Source: a virus. Taken from it: DNA of 35,522 bases. Numbering within the stretch: position 1 is the first letter of the stretch; every line of letters begins with the position of its first letter. The stretch lies in IMG/VR virus record IMGVR_UViG_3300027968_000013, positions 1 to 35,522 of that record. One strand, 5' to 3'. Shown piece by piece: positions 8,408 to 14,832 of this stretch. A program made the translations under genes and the position numbers. The notes beneath the pieces are model-generated. The model did no database searches, was not told the origin of the DNA, and worked only from the letters and a program-made list of their open reading frames with translations.

Positions 8408-9027
8408 CTAGTCCTTGTCCCGCAGCTGCTCAGCCGCAGCCGCCTTCGCCGCCCTCACCACCGGCAGCCAGAACAGCTCCTGCCGCCGCAGCCGCCGCAC
8501 CACCTCCGGCGGCCACCCCCGCTCATCAGCCCACCTGTCATACAGGAACATCTCCGGCGGGAACCCTTCCGGCAACGTGAACGCCGGCGGGTCATGCGGC
8601 CGCAGGTGCCTGTCGATCAGGAACTGCGTCAGCCGGGCGGCGAGCTTTTTGGGTCCTGGCGCTCAAGCCCGTCCAGCTCGTCCAGCAGCGGCCGGACCGC
8701 CTTCCGCAGCGCCGCGTAATCCCGGGCTCTCATCGCCCGGCCGATCACCACGTCCGCCGCGGCCATGCTGTTCTGCGCGGGGACCGGCACCGGGAACGAC
8801 CATGCGGTGATGACCCGGCCCAGGAAGGCGTTCGCCCTGTCGTCTTCCAGCTCCCGGGGGGCGAAGCTGGTTTCCCCGCCTGCCGCCTGGGTGATCCTGG
8901 CGGCCCGGTTGATGATGAGCAGGTCTTCCCCGAGCAGGTCGTCCAGGTTTTTCAGGTCGACCCAGTTCTGGGTGCCGTCGGCCTGCTTGCTGGGCAGCTC
9001 AACGCGCATTCGCGGCTTCTTTCGCAT
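8408..9027 (-). CDS. Tail assembly chaperone, G-T frameshift product
   Basis: Predicted 206-residue fusion made when ribosomes slip -1 at C CCA AAA (8647-8653). The first 127 residues come from the upstream chaperone frame. The -1 frame then runs AAG CTC GCC... to a TAG at 8408, adding 79 residues (LAARLTQFLIDRHLRPHD, EMFLYDRWADERGW, LRDKD). Shift position, frame and stop all fit without editing. In lambda-like phages the G-T product guides tail tube polymerisation on the tape measure. The extension has no start of its own and looks fully coding, which supports frameshift expression over a separate gene. Confidence 0.82.
8629..9027 (-). CDS. Tail assembly chaperone (G-like, zero frame)
   Basis: 132 residues, MRKKPRMRVELPSKQADG..., ending QDPKSSPPG at the TGA at 8629. 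The compact protein has an N-terminal VELPSK strand, a helical middle (LLGEDLLIINRAARIT) and a charged helical C-terminus (LRKAVRPLLDELDGLE). It sits right after the tail tube gene, the standard place for the first tail chaperone. The upstream ATG is used here; a second ATG six codons in (MRVELP) is an equal candidate because neither has a strong ribosome binding site. The slippery site lies five codons before the stop, as in lambda gpG/gpGT. Confidence 0.82.
   Translation of the reverse strand: MRKKPRMRVELPSKQADGTQNWVDLKNLDDLLGEDLLIINRAARITQAAGGETSFAPRELEDDRANAFLGRVITAWSFPVPVPAQNSMAAADVVIGRAMRARDYAALRKAVRPLLDELDGLERQDPKSSPPG
8647..8653 (-). promoter_or_regulatory. -1 programmed frameshift slippery site C CCA AAA
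   Basis: On the minus strand the zero-frame codons are GAC CCA AAA AGC. CCCAAAA is a perfect X XXY YYZ heptamer, so both tRNAs can re-pair after a -1 slip. The -1 frame is open for 79 more codons and the zero frame stops five codons on. Location in the tail chaperone gene makes programmed frameshifting very likely. Confidence 0.85.
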
Positions 9028-9122
9028 TAGCCTGGTGAAGGGAGGACGTCAAAGGTGAGCCTACGCCGGCGGCGGGGTGCTGCGAAGCCTGCGGTGACCC
9101 GGCGTGCGATGCGGCAGCACCG

Positions 9123-10463
9123 TCAGTACGCGGCCACGTTGTTGATGAGTGTCAGGGTCATCGGGCCCAGCCCGCCGCTGCCACCGGTATCAACCGCGTT
9201 AGCTACCGCCTCATAGCTGTTGTCGTAACCCACCAGGTCTTTGTTGCGCATGATCTTGGATTTGATGTTCGCGACCTGGCTCATGGTGAAGGTGAGGGTG
9301 AACGGGGTGCCGGAGTTGGGGATGACCTCGGGGACCTGATTGGAGACGGTGATGCTGACCGGGGCCTGCGCGTTGAGGAGCATCAGGTCCAGGGGGGTCT
9401 CAGCGTTGGCCGGATCCCACTGGATGGACCCCTGGGCGGTGAGGGGGCCGCGGGCAATGATCATCGGGTTCTGCGTGCCGGCGACGATCCAGTACGCCTG
9501 CAGGGCGCGGCGGGCGCTGCAGGTGAAGTTGCCGATGCCCGCGTAGGCGCCGGCTGTGGAGATGGTGTTGCCGGCGATGACGACGGTCGAGTTCCAGGCG
9601 GGGATGGGCCGGGAGTTGGTGGTGATGTTGGTGACCGGGCTGGCGGCGGGGGCGGAGATGAAGCTCTGGCCTTGCATGCGGATCGACAGCAGCTGCTCGG
9701 CGGTGCCGGTGAAGTCGAGCTGGGACACGGCGGCGAACGGGTACTGGCGGGCGCCGTAGGGGTTGCTGGGGGCTGTCCCGTAGGTGGCGGAGGTGAACAC
9801 GTTCACGATGTTGGTCGTATCGGTGAGGGTATGGGTGGGGGGCTGCGCCCCGTACGCCCCGCCGTAGCCGAGGGGGGAGTTCAGCGCCGCCCAGCGGTGG
9901 GTGAACGGGGTGCCGCAGGTGTTCACGGTTTCCCCGGTAGGGTGGGCGAACCGCAGCGGGTACGCTTCCCCGCCGCCGCCGGCGAAGTTGATGACGTTGC
10001 TGGCCGCTGTCGACCCGATGATGACGACCTCGGCGGTCGGCGCGGTGCCGATCTGGATCGCCGCGCCCGCCGTGTACGCCGCCGGGGGGGCGGCGGACAG
10101 GGTGCAGCTGGTGGCACCGACGGGGATGATCCCGGAGACGGTCGCCGGGTTCGCCAGCCCGGACCCGGTGGTGGACAGGTCCCCGAAGACGTTGTCGAAA
10201 AAGTAGCCGTGAGAGTCCAGGAAGTTCGGCCCGTTGAGGCTGAACGTGGCCGACTCGACGCCGAGAGTCTTGTAGAACAAGTCGGTCATCGACCCGCGGA
10301 TCGCCTTGTCATCGAGGAACTTGGGGGTGTCCTCGGGTTCAAACGCGTTCTGGTCGACGGGGTGCGTGATGACCGGGCTGACCGGTTCGCCTGCGGTGAG
10401 CTCGCGGGCAACCCCCAGCCAGGTCAGGACGCTCGGATATACATTCGGACCGCCGAGGCTCAC
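9123..10463 (-). CDS. Major tail tube protein
   Basis: 446 residues from a GTG at 10463 with AAAGGCGGC upstream. The position between tail terminator-like genes and the chaperones is that of the major tail protein. The N-terminus (LGGPNVYPSVLTWLGVARE...) and the regularly spaced beta strands (FTLTFTMSQVANIKSKI, YPFAAVSQLDFTGTAEQLLSIRMQG) fit the tail-tube fold. It is longer than the usual 200-300 residues. Part of the excess is a beta module at about residues 113-180 (GATSCTLSAAPP, AGAAIQIG, PLRFAHPTGETV) that also appears in the connector and a decoration-like protein. The C-terminus ends MTLTLINNVAAY. It is expected to form the tail tube lumen. Confidence 0.82.
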   Translation of the reverse strand: MSLGGPNVYPSVLTWLGVARELTAGEPVSPVITHPVDQNAFEPEDTPKFLDDKAIRGSMTDLFYKTLGVESATFSLNGPNFLDSHGYFFDNVFGDLSTTGSGLANPATVSGIIPVGATSCTLSAAPPAAYTAGAAIQIGTAPTAEVVIIGSTAASNVINFAGGGGEAYPLRFAHPTGETVNTCGTPFTHRWAALNSPLGYGGAYGAQPPTHTLTDTTNIVNVFTSATYGTAPSNPYGARQYPFAAVSQLDFTGTAEQLLSIRMQGQSFISAPAASPVTNITTNSRPIPAWNSTVVIAGNTISTAGAYAGIGNFTCSARRALQAYWIVAGTQNPMIIARGPLTAQGSIQWDPANAETPLDLMLLNAQAPVSITVSNQVPEVIPNSGTPFTLTFTMSQVANIKSKIMRNKDLVGYDNSYEAVANAVDTGGSGGLGPMTLTLINNVAAY

Positions 10464-10530
10464 ACGCCGCCTTTCATCCGCCCGGGGGCGGAGCTAGAAA
10501 CCTGTTGATGCAAAGCGAGAGCGCCCCGGC

Positions 10531-10830
10531 TCAGCCGTCCTCGCCGTCGTCTGGCATGAACACGGGGATGCCGCCGTCCGGGACAGCCGCCGGGTCGCCG
10601 GCTGGTTCTGCGGCCTCAGGACCGCCTGCGGCTGCCTCAGGCCCGGCCGCCGGCGGCGCTGTTTCCCCGGGCGCGGTGAACCCGGCCGGGAGGTCAGGCA
10701 CCAGCCGTCCCGACGCGGGTATCACGTCATAGACCCCTCCCGGTTCCGCGGCGAGGGTCGTGCCCGTGCCCCGGTCGGTGTAGTCGGGGAAAGTGACGGG
10801 CATGTGACCGGTATAGCGGGCCAGTGCCAC
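10531..10830 (-). CDS. Small acidic/Pro-rich phage protein of unknown function
   Basis: 99 residues from a GTG at 10830 with GGAGG five bases upstream. Residues 1-50 read VALARYTGHMPVTFPDYTDRGTG, LAAEPGGVYDVIPASGRLVPDLPAGF, a compact domain I associate with small proteins next to tail genes in actinophages. The second half is a Pro/Ala/Glu-rich tail ending PVFMPDDGEDG and is probably disordered. It lies between the tail terminator-like gene (beyond an RNA-like element) and the tail tube. Function unknown. Confidence 0.6.
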   Translation of the reverse strand: MALARYTGHMPVTFPDYTDRGTGTTLAAEPGGVYDVIPASGRLVPDLPAGFTAPGETAPPAAGPEAAAGGPEAAEPAGDPAAVPDGGIPVFMPDDGEDG

Positions 10831-10920
10831 AACAGCCTCCGATCAGGCGACGGCCGTGCCGCGCATGCAGGCAGACGTGACCGGTGTCCTTGCAGGCCGC
10901 AAGCCCGGTCGTTCAGGGCC

Positions 10921-11031
10921 GGGTAAGACCGGAAGGGCCCCGGAGGATTCCGGGGAGGCGCGGCCCAGTGAAACAGGAAACCCGGCCCGTGAGGGAAGGA
11001 ATCCCGGTCCTTCAGGGCCGGGAGGATGTCA
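10921..11031 (+). ncRNA. omegaRNA-like TnpB right-end element B
   Basis: Plus-strand element in a 206-base gap between minus-strand genes. It aligns with element A at 12113-12234: GTAAGACC start, CAGTGAA-CAGGAAA core, then two hairpins and GGAGGATGTCA. Stem 1 is CC..CCC-GTGA-GGG..GG (10982-10999). Stem 2 is CCCGGTCC-TTCA-GGGCCGGG (11003-11022, one G-U pair). Read as protein, one frame gives VRPEGPRR...VKQE...GIPVLQGREDV, the C-terminal tail typical of TnpB-coding ends. The sequence after GATGTCA (from 11032) would be the guide; it overlaps the stop codon of the convergent gene. An earlier TTCA-like motif (10910-10922) may be a left-end remnant. No tnpB remains here. Expression is not shown. 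Confidence 0.6.
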
Positions 11032-11036
11032 GCGAA

Positions 11037-11552
11037 CTAGGCGTTGATGATTTCCCAGACGCTGCACTGAATCAAAGAATCGTACCTTAGCCACCGCTCA
11101 TCCTCGAGCGCCTCGATGCCGGTCCTGTACGTCATCGTCTCGCCCACGTTGTACACGGTGCTCGTCAGGTTCGTCGCCGGGTCAGTCAGCTCAGCCGGGT
11201 TCGGCTGCGCCGTCCGCAGCGCCAGCATCACCGTGTCCACGATCGACGGGAACTTCGGATCCTGCTGCGTGCCGCCCCCGGCCGACGTCCACGTGATGTA
11301 AATGTCGAACTGGTGCAGCAGCCCCTTCGTCCCCGACGCGGTGCCCGCCCCCGTGTTGCGGGGGATCGTGCCGCCTAGTTCCCCGGAGCGGTTCTCCCGG
11401 CCGTCCGACGGCCAGATGTAGATGGCGGGAACCCTCGCCCTGACACGCGGGTCCGGGGGGGTGATGTACGCCTTCGCCGCGGGGATGCCGTAGGGAAGCT
11501 CCAGATTGTCAAGGAGGCCGCGGAGAAAACCCTGGATGGTGACGATAGGCAA
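11037..11552 (-). CDS. Tail terminator / neck protein
   Basis: 171 residues from a TTG at 11552 preceded by GGGAGG at about 8 bases. It begins IVTIQGFLRGLLDNLELPYG and continues with AYITPPDPRVRARVPAIYIWPSDG, HQFDIYITW, SIVDTVMLALRTAQ and ALEDERWLRYDSLIQCSVWEIINA. The mixed alpha/beta pattern, with a long helix followed by strands, plus its place between the connector and the tail tube, fits the gpU-like tail terminator family that caps the tube at the neck. The family assignment is by pattern and position, not by a diagnostic motif. Its stop codon lies four bases from the convergent RNA-like element. Confidence 0.65.
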   Translation of the reverse strand: MPIVTIQGFLRGLLDNLELPYGIPAAKAYITPPDPRVRARVPAIYIWPSDGRENRSGELGGTIPRNTGAGTASGTKGLLHQFDIYITWTSAGGGTQQDPKFPSIVDTVMLALRTAQPNPAELTDPATNLTSTVYNVGETMTYRTGIEALEDERWLRYDSLIQCSVWEIINA

Positions 11553-11587
11553 TTCCGGGGCCTCCCGTCACCTGGCCTGCGGTTGTC

Positions 11588-11746
11588 TCAGGGCTTGAGC
11601 GGCTTCTGCGGCTTCGCCGGCTTCTGCGGCTGCCCCGGCACCGGGGGCCGGCCCGTGCTGCCGCCCTGCCAGGTCACGGCCTGGCGCCTTGCCATGTGAT
11701 GCAAGGCCCGCCGCGCGAAACGGCTGGAGGTTCTCCTGCTGGCCAT
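11588..11746 (-). CDS. Small basic Arg/Lys/Pro-rich protein
   Basis: 52 residues from an ATG at 11746 (MASRRTSSRFARRALHHMARR...) with GGAGG six bases upstream. The A of its ATG overlaps the TGA of the Cys-rich gene before it (TGATG). The C-terminus is a Pro/Lys repeat (PQKPAKPQKPLKP). The strongly basic character suggests nucleic-acid or protein binding, but no function is recognised. A longer frame to 11800 exists and was rejected because the internal ribosome site is better. Confidence 0.6.
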   Translation of the reverse strand: MASRRTSSRFARRALHHMARRQAVTWQGGSTGRPPVPGQPQKPAKPQKPLKP

Positions 11747-11907
11747 CAGCGGCCTCCGCTGCCGAGCGCGTGCCTGTAGGCGGTGACGGTTTTCTTGCAC
11801 CGGGCGCAGCAGTACTTGTGGTCCTTGGTGCGGGGGGTGAAGGTGACCGGGCAGCCCGGCCGGGCGCAGGTTTTCAGCTGCTTGGGGGGCACGGCGGTGT
11901 CAGCCAT
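11746..11907 (-). CDS. Small zinc-ribbon-like protein
   Basis: 53 residues from an ATG at 11907 with a strong AAGGAGG six bases upstream. The sequence is MADTAVPPKQLKTCARPGCP then VTFTPRTKDHKYCCARCKKT. The C-x4-C ... C-C-x2-C spacing with a nearby His suggests one zinc-binding finger of the kind seen in many small actinophage proteins. It ends at TGA, overlapping the ATG of the next gene, so the two are translationally coupled. Specific function unknown. Confidence 0.7.
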   Translation of the reverse strand: MADTAVPPKQLKTCARPGCPVTFTPRTKDHKYCCARCKKTVTAYRHALGSGGR

Positions 11908-12028
11908 AGGCCGCCTCCTTATGCGATTGCCACCTCACCAGAGTTCTGGCGCGGAGACCCCCGCCTTCAGGCGGGGAGGAAGCGCCTCCCTCCCTTCTCT
12001 AGATCGTTAACTGATCTTTTGCTAGAAT

Positions 12029-12112
12029 ATGGAATGCGCCTGCGGCGCAACCCATGACCGCGACGTGAACGCGGCGAAGAACATCTCGGCCGCCGGGCTG
12101 GCGGACAAGTAA
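12029..12112 (+). pseudogene. tnpB: tnpB C-terminal fragment
   Basis: An ATG at 12029 opens a 27-codon frame, MECACGATHDRDVNAAKNIS then AAGLADK and TAA. The C-x-C-G ... HDRDVNAAKNI string is the end of the zinc finger and the RuvC-III motif of TnpB (catalytic Asp in HDRD, conserved N-A-A-x-N). Everything upstream, including RuvC-I, RuvC-II and the helical domains, is absent, so no nuclease can be made. Past the stop the same frame still reads CGAGVRPQRRPP...VKQE...GIPSLQGGEDVN, the usual TnpB tail. Confidence 0.85.
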
Positions 12113-12234
12113 AACGCCTGTGGAGCTGGTGTAAGACCTCAACGGAGACCTCCGAGCGGGCAACTGGCAGTGAAGCAGGAAGACCAACCCGTGAGGGTTG
12201 GAATCCCCTCCCTTCAGGGAGGGGAGGATGTCAA
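12113..12234 (+). ncRNA. omegaRNA-like TnpB right-end element A
   Basis: After the tnpB stop comes GGTGTAAGACC, the CAGTGAAGCAGGAA core, and two strong hairpins: CCAACCC-GTGA-GGGTTGG (12184-12201, perfect with a GNRA loop) and CCCCTCCC-TTCA-GGGAGGGG (12205-12224, perfect). It ends AGGATGTCAA, the standard scaffold end before the guide in TnpB-associated RNAs. The guide would start at 12235 (TGTGCTCACCAG...). Element B shows the same layout with compensatory stem changes. The scaffold looks intact although the nuclease gene is gone; transcription is not demonstrated. Confidence 0.65.
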
Positions 12235-12281
12235 TGTGCTCACCAGTTCTCCCGCCAGTCCCCGGGGCTGGTGACTGTCCG

Positions 12282-13293
12282 TTAAACGGTTCGGCGGAGC
12301 GGGTGAATGAGCAGCTCGGCTTCCTCCGCCAGCGCCTGCGCCGACTTATCCGACGACTGCACCGACCCTCCAACCGCGTGGATCGTCGTAGACGTGGCAC
12401 CCCGGGTCAGCGCCTCCGCAGCAGCGAACCAGATGCACGCCTGCTCCACCGACCCCGGCAGCGTGGTCACCAGCGTCCCCGCCTGATGCGGGTAAGCCAG
12501 CGGCGACGACAAGGTCAGCGTCCCCGGCCCCGACACCGCCGACGCCGCGGTGACATGCACCGCCTCCTGCTGCCCCGAATCCTTGATCACCCCGGTCGCC
12601 CCCGTGGACGTGCCCTGGTAGCTGGCAAGCGCCCACCCTGTGCAGTCGTCCACCGCCAGCGACGTGTCCCCCGCCGCCGCCGCCGCGGTGACAGACGCAT
12701 GCGGCCAGCCGTTGACGTAGGTGACCTCGATCGCCCACCCGTTGCGGCCCATGGACCAGTTGATGTACCCGCCGCCGACCAGGATCGCCTGGCCGCCCTG
12801 CCCGGCAGCGGTCGGCGTGACCGTCCCCGTCAGCGACACCGGCGGCTGCTCCGGCTCGAAGAACCCCGCCGGCACGTCAGTCCAGGACCGCGGCCACAGG
12901 TTGCCCGGGCACACCCTCACCGACAGGACCTGCAGCACCGGCCAGTTGTAGGCGATGATCCGCGCGTTCTGCGCCGCGCTCGCACCCCAGTACGGCACCG
13001 GGTAGCGCCCCCCCGACCCGGGGCCGACGGTGACCCGGAAGTCCGGGCCGTGGTGCAGCTCGCAGTCGATCGTGGCGCGCAGCACCTGGTTGCAGTAGGC
13101 GTCAGCCCTTGCGGTGGCCCGGACGCACATGTTCCACATCTCGGCCGTGTTCGCGGCCGGGTCGTACACGCCGTCGTCTGACGGCGGGATCGTGGTGAAG
13201 TCGATGCCTGACCGGGGGCCCTAATGTCGGCGCCGTCAGCAGCGTGACCGGGCTGATGTAGGGGGCCAGGCCAACGGGCAGCGGCGTCGTCAT
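12282..13293 (-). CDS. Head-tail connector (adaptor) protein with apparent +1-base frameshift
   Basis: The main frame (12282-13169 and upstream to about 13205) encodes GIDFTTIPPSDDG, AANTAEMWNMCVRATARADAYCNQVLRATIDCE, PDFRVTV, NARIIAYNWPVLQVLSVRVCPG and the C-terminal helix SDKSAQALAEEAELLIHP, typical of actinophage head-tail connector proteins. The expected N-terminus, MTTPLPVGLAPYISPVTLLT, starts at an ATG at 13293 but in another frame. Removing one base from the five-G run at 13214-13218 joins them (APTLGPRSGIDFTTIPP) into a protein of about 337 residues. A stop blocks the main frame just upstream, so this is a mutation, a sequencing indel or a shift. A beta module shared with the tail tube lies at about residues 158-238 counted from the GTG at 13169. 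Confidence 0.72.
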
Positions 13294-13319
13294 GGGGGCG
13301 GATCACCCCCGTCCCGTGC

Positions 13320-13511
13320 TCATCGCGGTTTCCTTATCCTGGCTGCGAGCGCGCACTTCGTGCACCACCAGGCACCGTCAGCCCAGAAACCGTGACGGTC
13401 GCAGACCCCGGTACCGCAGGTGCCGCAGGTGATGGACGGTGACGACCCGCGGGCGGCGCGGCCTCTCCTGACTCCCCCGCACCGGGGACACAGGCCCGGC
13501 GCCCGGCTCAC
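13320..13511 (-). CDS. Small zinc-ribbon protein
   Basis: 63 residues from a GTG at 13511, nine bases after the stop of the SAP-like gene. It has LCPRCGGVRRG, then ITCGTCGTGVCDRHGFW, then WWCTKCALAARIRKPR. Four CxxC-like pairs and a His fit one or two zinc ribbons. The ribosome site is weak (AGCGGGG), so the start is tentative. Very short Cys-rich proteins recur throughout this phage; the function of this one is unknown. Confidence 0.6.
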   Translation of the reverse strand: MSRAPGLCPRCGGVRRGRAARGSSPSITCGTCGTGVCDRHGFWADGAWWCTKCALAARIRKPR

Positions 13512-13519
13512 ATGCCCCG

Positions 13520-14176
13520 CTAGGCGGCGAGCCGCTGGATCAGCTCGTCCTTGCTGCCGGAATCCGGCAGTCCCCGTTCCCGGCACAGCTTCTTGAGTGT
13601 CTGCGGGTGGAGAAGGCCCAGGTCCAGCGCGGCCTCGTCCGGCTCGCCGGCGGCGGCGAGGGAGGCCCTGGCTGCCATGGACGCGCCGCACTCCGGGCAG
13701 AACTTCGACCCCGCCGGCACGTCATGGGAGTTCACGCACACCACCGTGCCGTGCAGCACCCCCGCGGGAAGCTCCTTCTCCAGCAGCCACATCGCCTCAG
13801 GCGGGATGTCCAGGCCAGTCGCCCGGACCGAGGCGAGCGCCTGCAGCAGCTCGACCTGCGCCCTGCCGCGTTCCCGGCGGGTGGCATCAGTGCGTTCCTC
13901 GTCCGGGGTCAGCGGGGCGGTCTCCGGGGTGCTGGAGAACATGGGATTCCCGTCAACCACCCCGAACATCAGGGGTCCCGGCTTGCTTTTGCTGATCGGC
14001 GATTGGACGACGCCGCGCCGGCCACCCTTGAGATAGGTCTCGCAGGGGCCGCATTCCAGCTTCCAGGTCTTGACAGGAGCTCCGCTGATCACGGGCCGGC
14101 TGTGGTTCTGACCGCAACCTCCGCTCGCAACGGGGACAGCGACGCACATTACGTCGCTGCGGGCGAAGAGTGTCAT
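13520..14176 (-). CDS. Protein with N-terminal Cys motifs and C-terminal SAP-like domain
   Basis: 218 residues from an ATG at 14176 (MTLFARSDVMCVAVPVASGG...) with GGAAGG upstream. A longer frame to 14365 is an artefact of another reading frame. Residues about 20-55 contain C-x-H and LECGPCETYLKG, and residues about 160-175 contain FCPECGASM, giving two possible zinc sites. The last 40 residues, LLHPQTLKKLCRERGLPDSG and SKDELIQRL, match a SAP-type helix-extension-helix motif associated with DNA binding. It lies between head decoration/modification genes and the connector. A DNA- or head-vertex-associated role is inferred; no catalytic motif is seen. Confidence 0.68.
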   Translation of the reverse strand: MTLFARSDVMCVAVPVASGGCGQNHSRPVISGAPVKTWKLECGPCETYLKGGRRGVVQSPISKSKPGPLMFGVVDGNPMFSSTPETAPLTPDEERTDATRRERGRAQVELLQALASVRATGLDIPPEAMWLLEKELPAGVLHGTVVCVNSHDVPAGSKFCPECGASMAARASLAAAGEPDEAALDLGLLHPQTLKKLCRERGLPDSGSKDELIQRLAA

Positions 14177-14195
14177 CTGATTCCTTCCTTGTACC

Positions 14196-14534
14196 TCAGG
14201 GCACGTAGGGGCCGCGCGGCAGGTCCCTCGGCATTTCCGCCTCGGGAACCGTGGCATGCCCGCACCGGGGGCAGGCGGACGCCCAGCGGTGCGCCAGGAA
14301 CCGGCAGGACGGGCACCAGCGGCCGTCGTCCTTGCAGACGGTGAAGAACTTCTCCGGCCCCGCATCGACCAGTCCCGCGCTCGCGTAGTCCTGGTTGCGG
14401 AGCTTCCTCAGCGCCCGCGCTTCCACCGGGTCGGTGTCGTCCAGGCTGACGAAACCGCCCGGCTTCCTGGCGATGAACTTGTCCTTGCCGTCGGCGAAGC
14501 CCATGCAGCCGGGGGGAAGATGCACGCGGGGCAA
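14196..14534 (-). CDS. Conserved small phage protein with zinc ribbon
   Basis: 112 residues from a TTG at 14534, supported by a GGAGG six bases upstream and lying one base past the preceding TGA. The N-terminus LPRVHLPPGCMGFADGKDKF and ARKPGGFVSLDDTDP looks like a small beta domain. The C-terminal part, RWCPSCRFLAHRWASACPRC with GH following, has two CxxC pairs, forming a zinc ribbon. This layout (beta domain plus ribbon near the head-tail genes) is common in actinophages, but I know no assigned function. Confidence 0.65.
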   Translation of the reverse strand: MPRVHLPPGCMGFADGKDKFIARKPGGFVSLDDTDPVEARALRKLRNQDYASAGLVDAGPEKFFTVCKDDGRWCPSCRFLAHRWASACPRCGHATVPEAEMPRDLPRGPYVP

Positions 14535-14535
14535 G

Positions 14536-14832
14536 TCAGGCCTCCGTGCTGATCAGGTAGGAGACGGTCACGGTCGCCGCCGCCGAAGACACGAAGCTCA
14601 GCCCCGTCCCCCGGGAACCAGGGAACGTGCTGAACGAGGTCGGCGCGGCCCCGGGAACCACCTGAAGGCCATTACCCGGGCCCAGCACCTGCCCGGAAGC
14701 CGGGGTGGGACCCACCACGGCGGTGCCGCCTGTGGCGGTGAGGACCACGCTGCACGCGCCCGGGGGGATGAGGCACAAGGCGGACGGGGCCGTGCTGCTG
14801 CTGGCCGCCTGGCCGGCGAGGATCGCCATCAT
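14536..14832 (-). CDS. Small beta-rich probable virion protein
   Basis: 98 residues from an ATG at 14832 that overlaps the TGA of the glycosyltransferase gene (ATGA). The sequence alternates Ala/Val/Thr strands and Gly/Pro loops: CLIPPGACSVVLTATGGTAV, GNGLQVVPGAAPTSF, GLSFVSSAAATVTVSYLIS. The LxxPPGACxVxLTATGGTAVVG segment resembles head-decoration-like proteins encoded after the capsid gene. No Cys clusters or catalytic residues. A virion role is inferred from composition and neighbours. Confidence 0.6.
   Translation of the reverse strand: MMAILAGQAASSSTAPSALCLIPPGACSVVLTATGGTAVVGPTPASGQVLGPGNGLQVVPGAAPTSFSTFPGSRGTGLSFVSSAAATVTVSYLISTEA

Larger units (their letters stand above)
11960..12234 (+). 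mobile_element. Internally deleted IS200/IS605-type (TnpB) element A
   Basis: Plus-strand element in a 374-base gap between convergent/minus genes. It holds a TTCA hairpin at the left (11960-11977, CCCCGCC-TTCA-GGCGGGG followed by AGGAAG), an AT-richer stretch (12000-12030), the last 27 codons of tnpB (12029-12112) and a complete-looking right end ending GGATGTCAA at 12234. Transposase tnpA and about 90 percent of tnpB are missing, so this is a non-autonomous derivative. The left boundary is uncertain; I place it at the hairpin. The rest of the gap (11908-11959 and 12235-12281) holds the ribosome site of the 11907 gene and unremarkable sequence. Confidence 0.7.

Noticed and set aside
9037-9054. 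GGGAGGACGTCAAA, similar to the end of the TnpB RNA scaffold
   Set aside because: No hairpin or core precedes it and the flank is the start of the chaperone gene; most likely chance similarity.
14177-14365. N-terminal extension of the SAP-like gene
   Set aside because: Arg/Pro-rich and antisense/overlapping the neighbouring gene; ATG 14176 has a good ribosome site.
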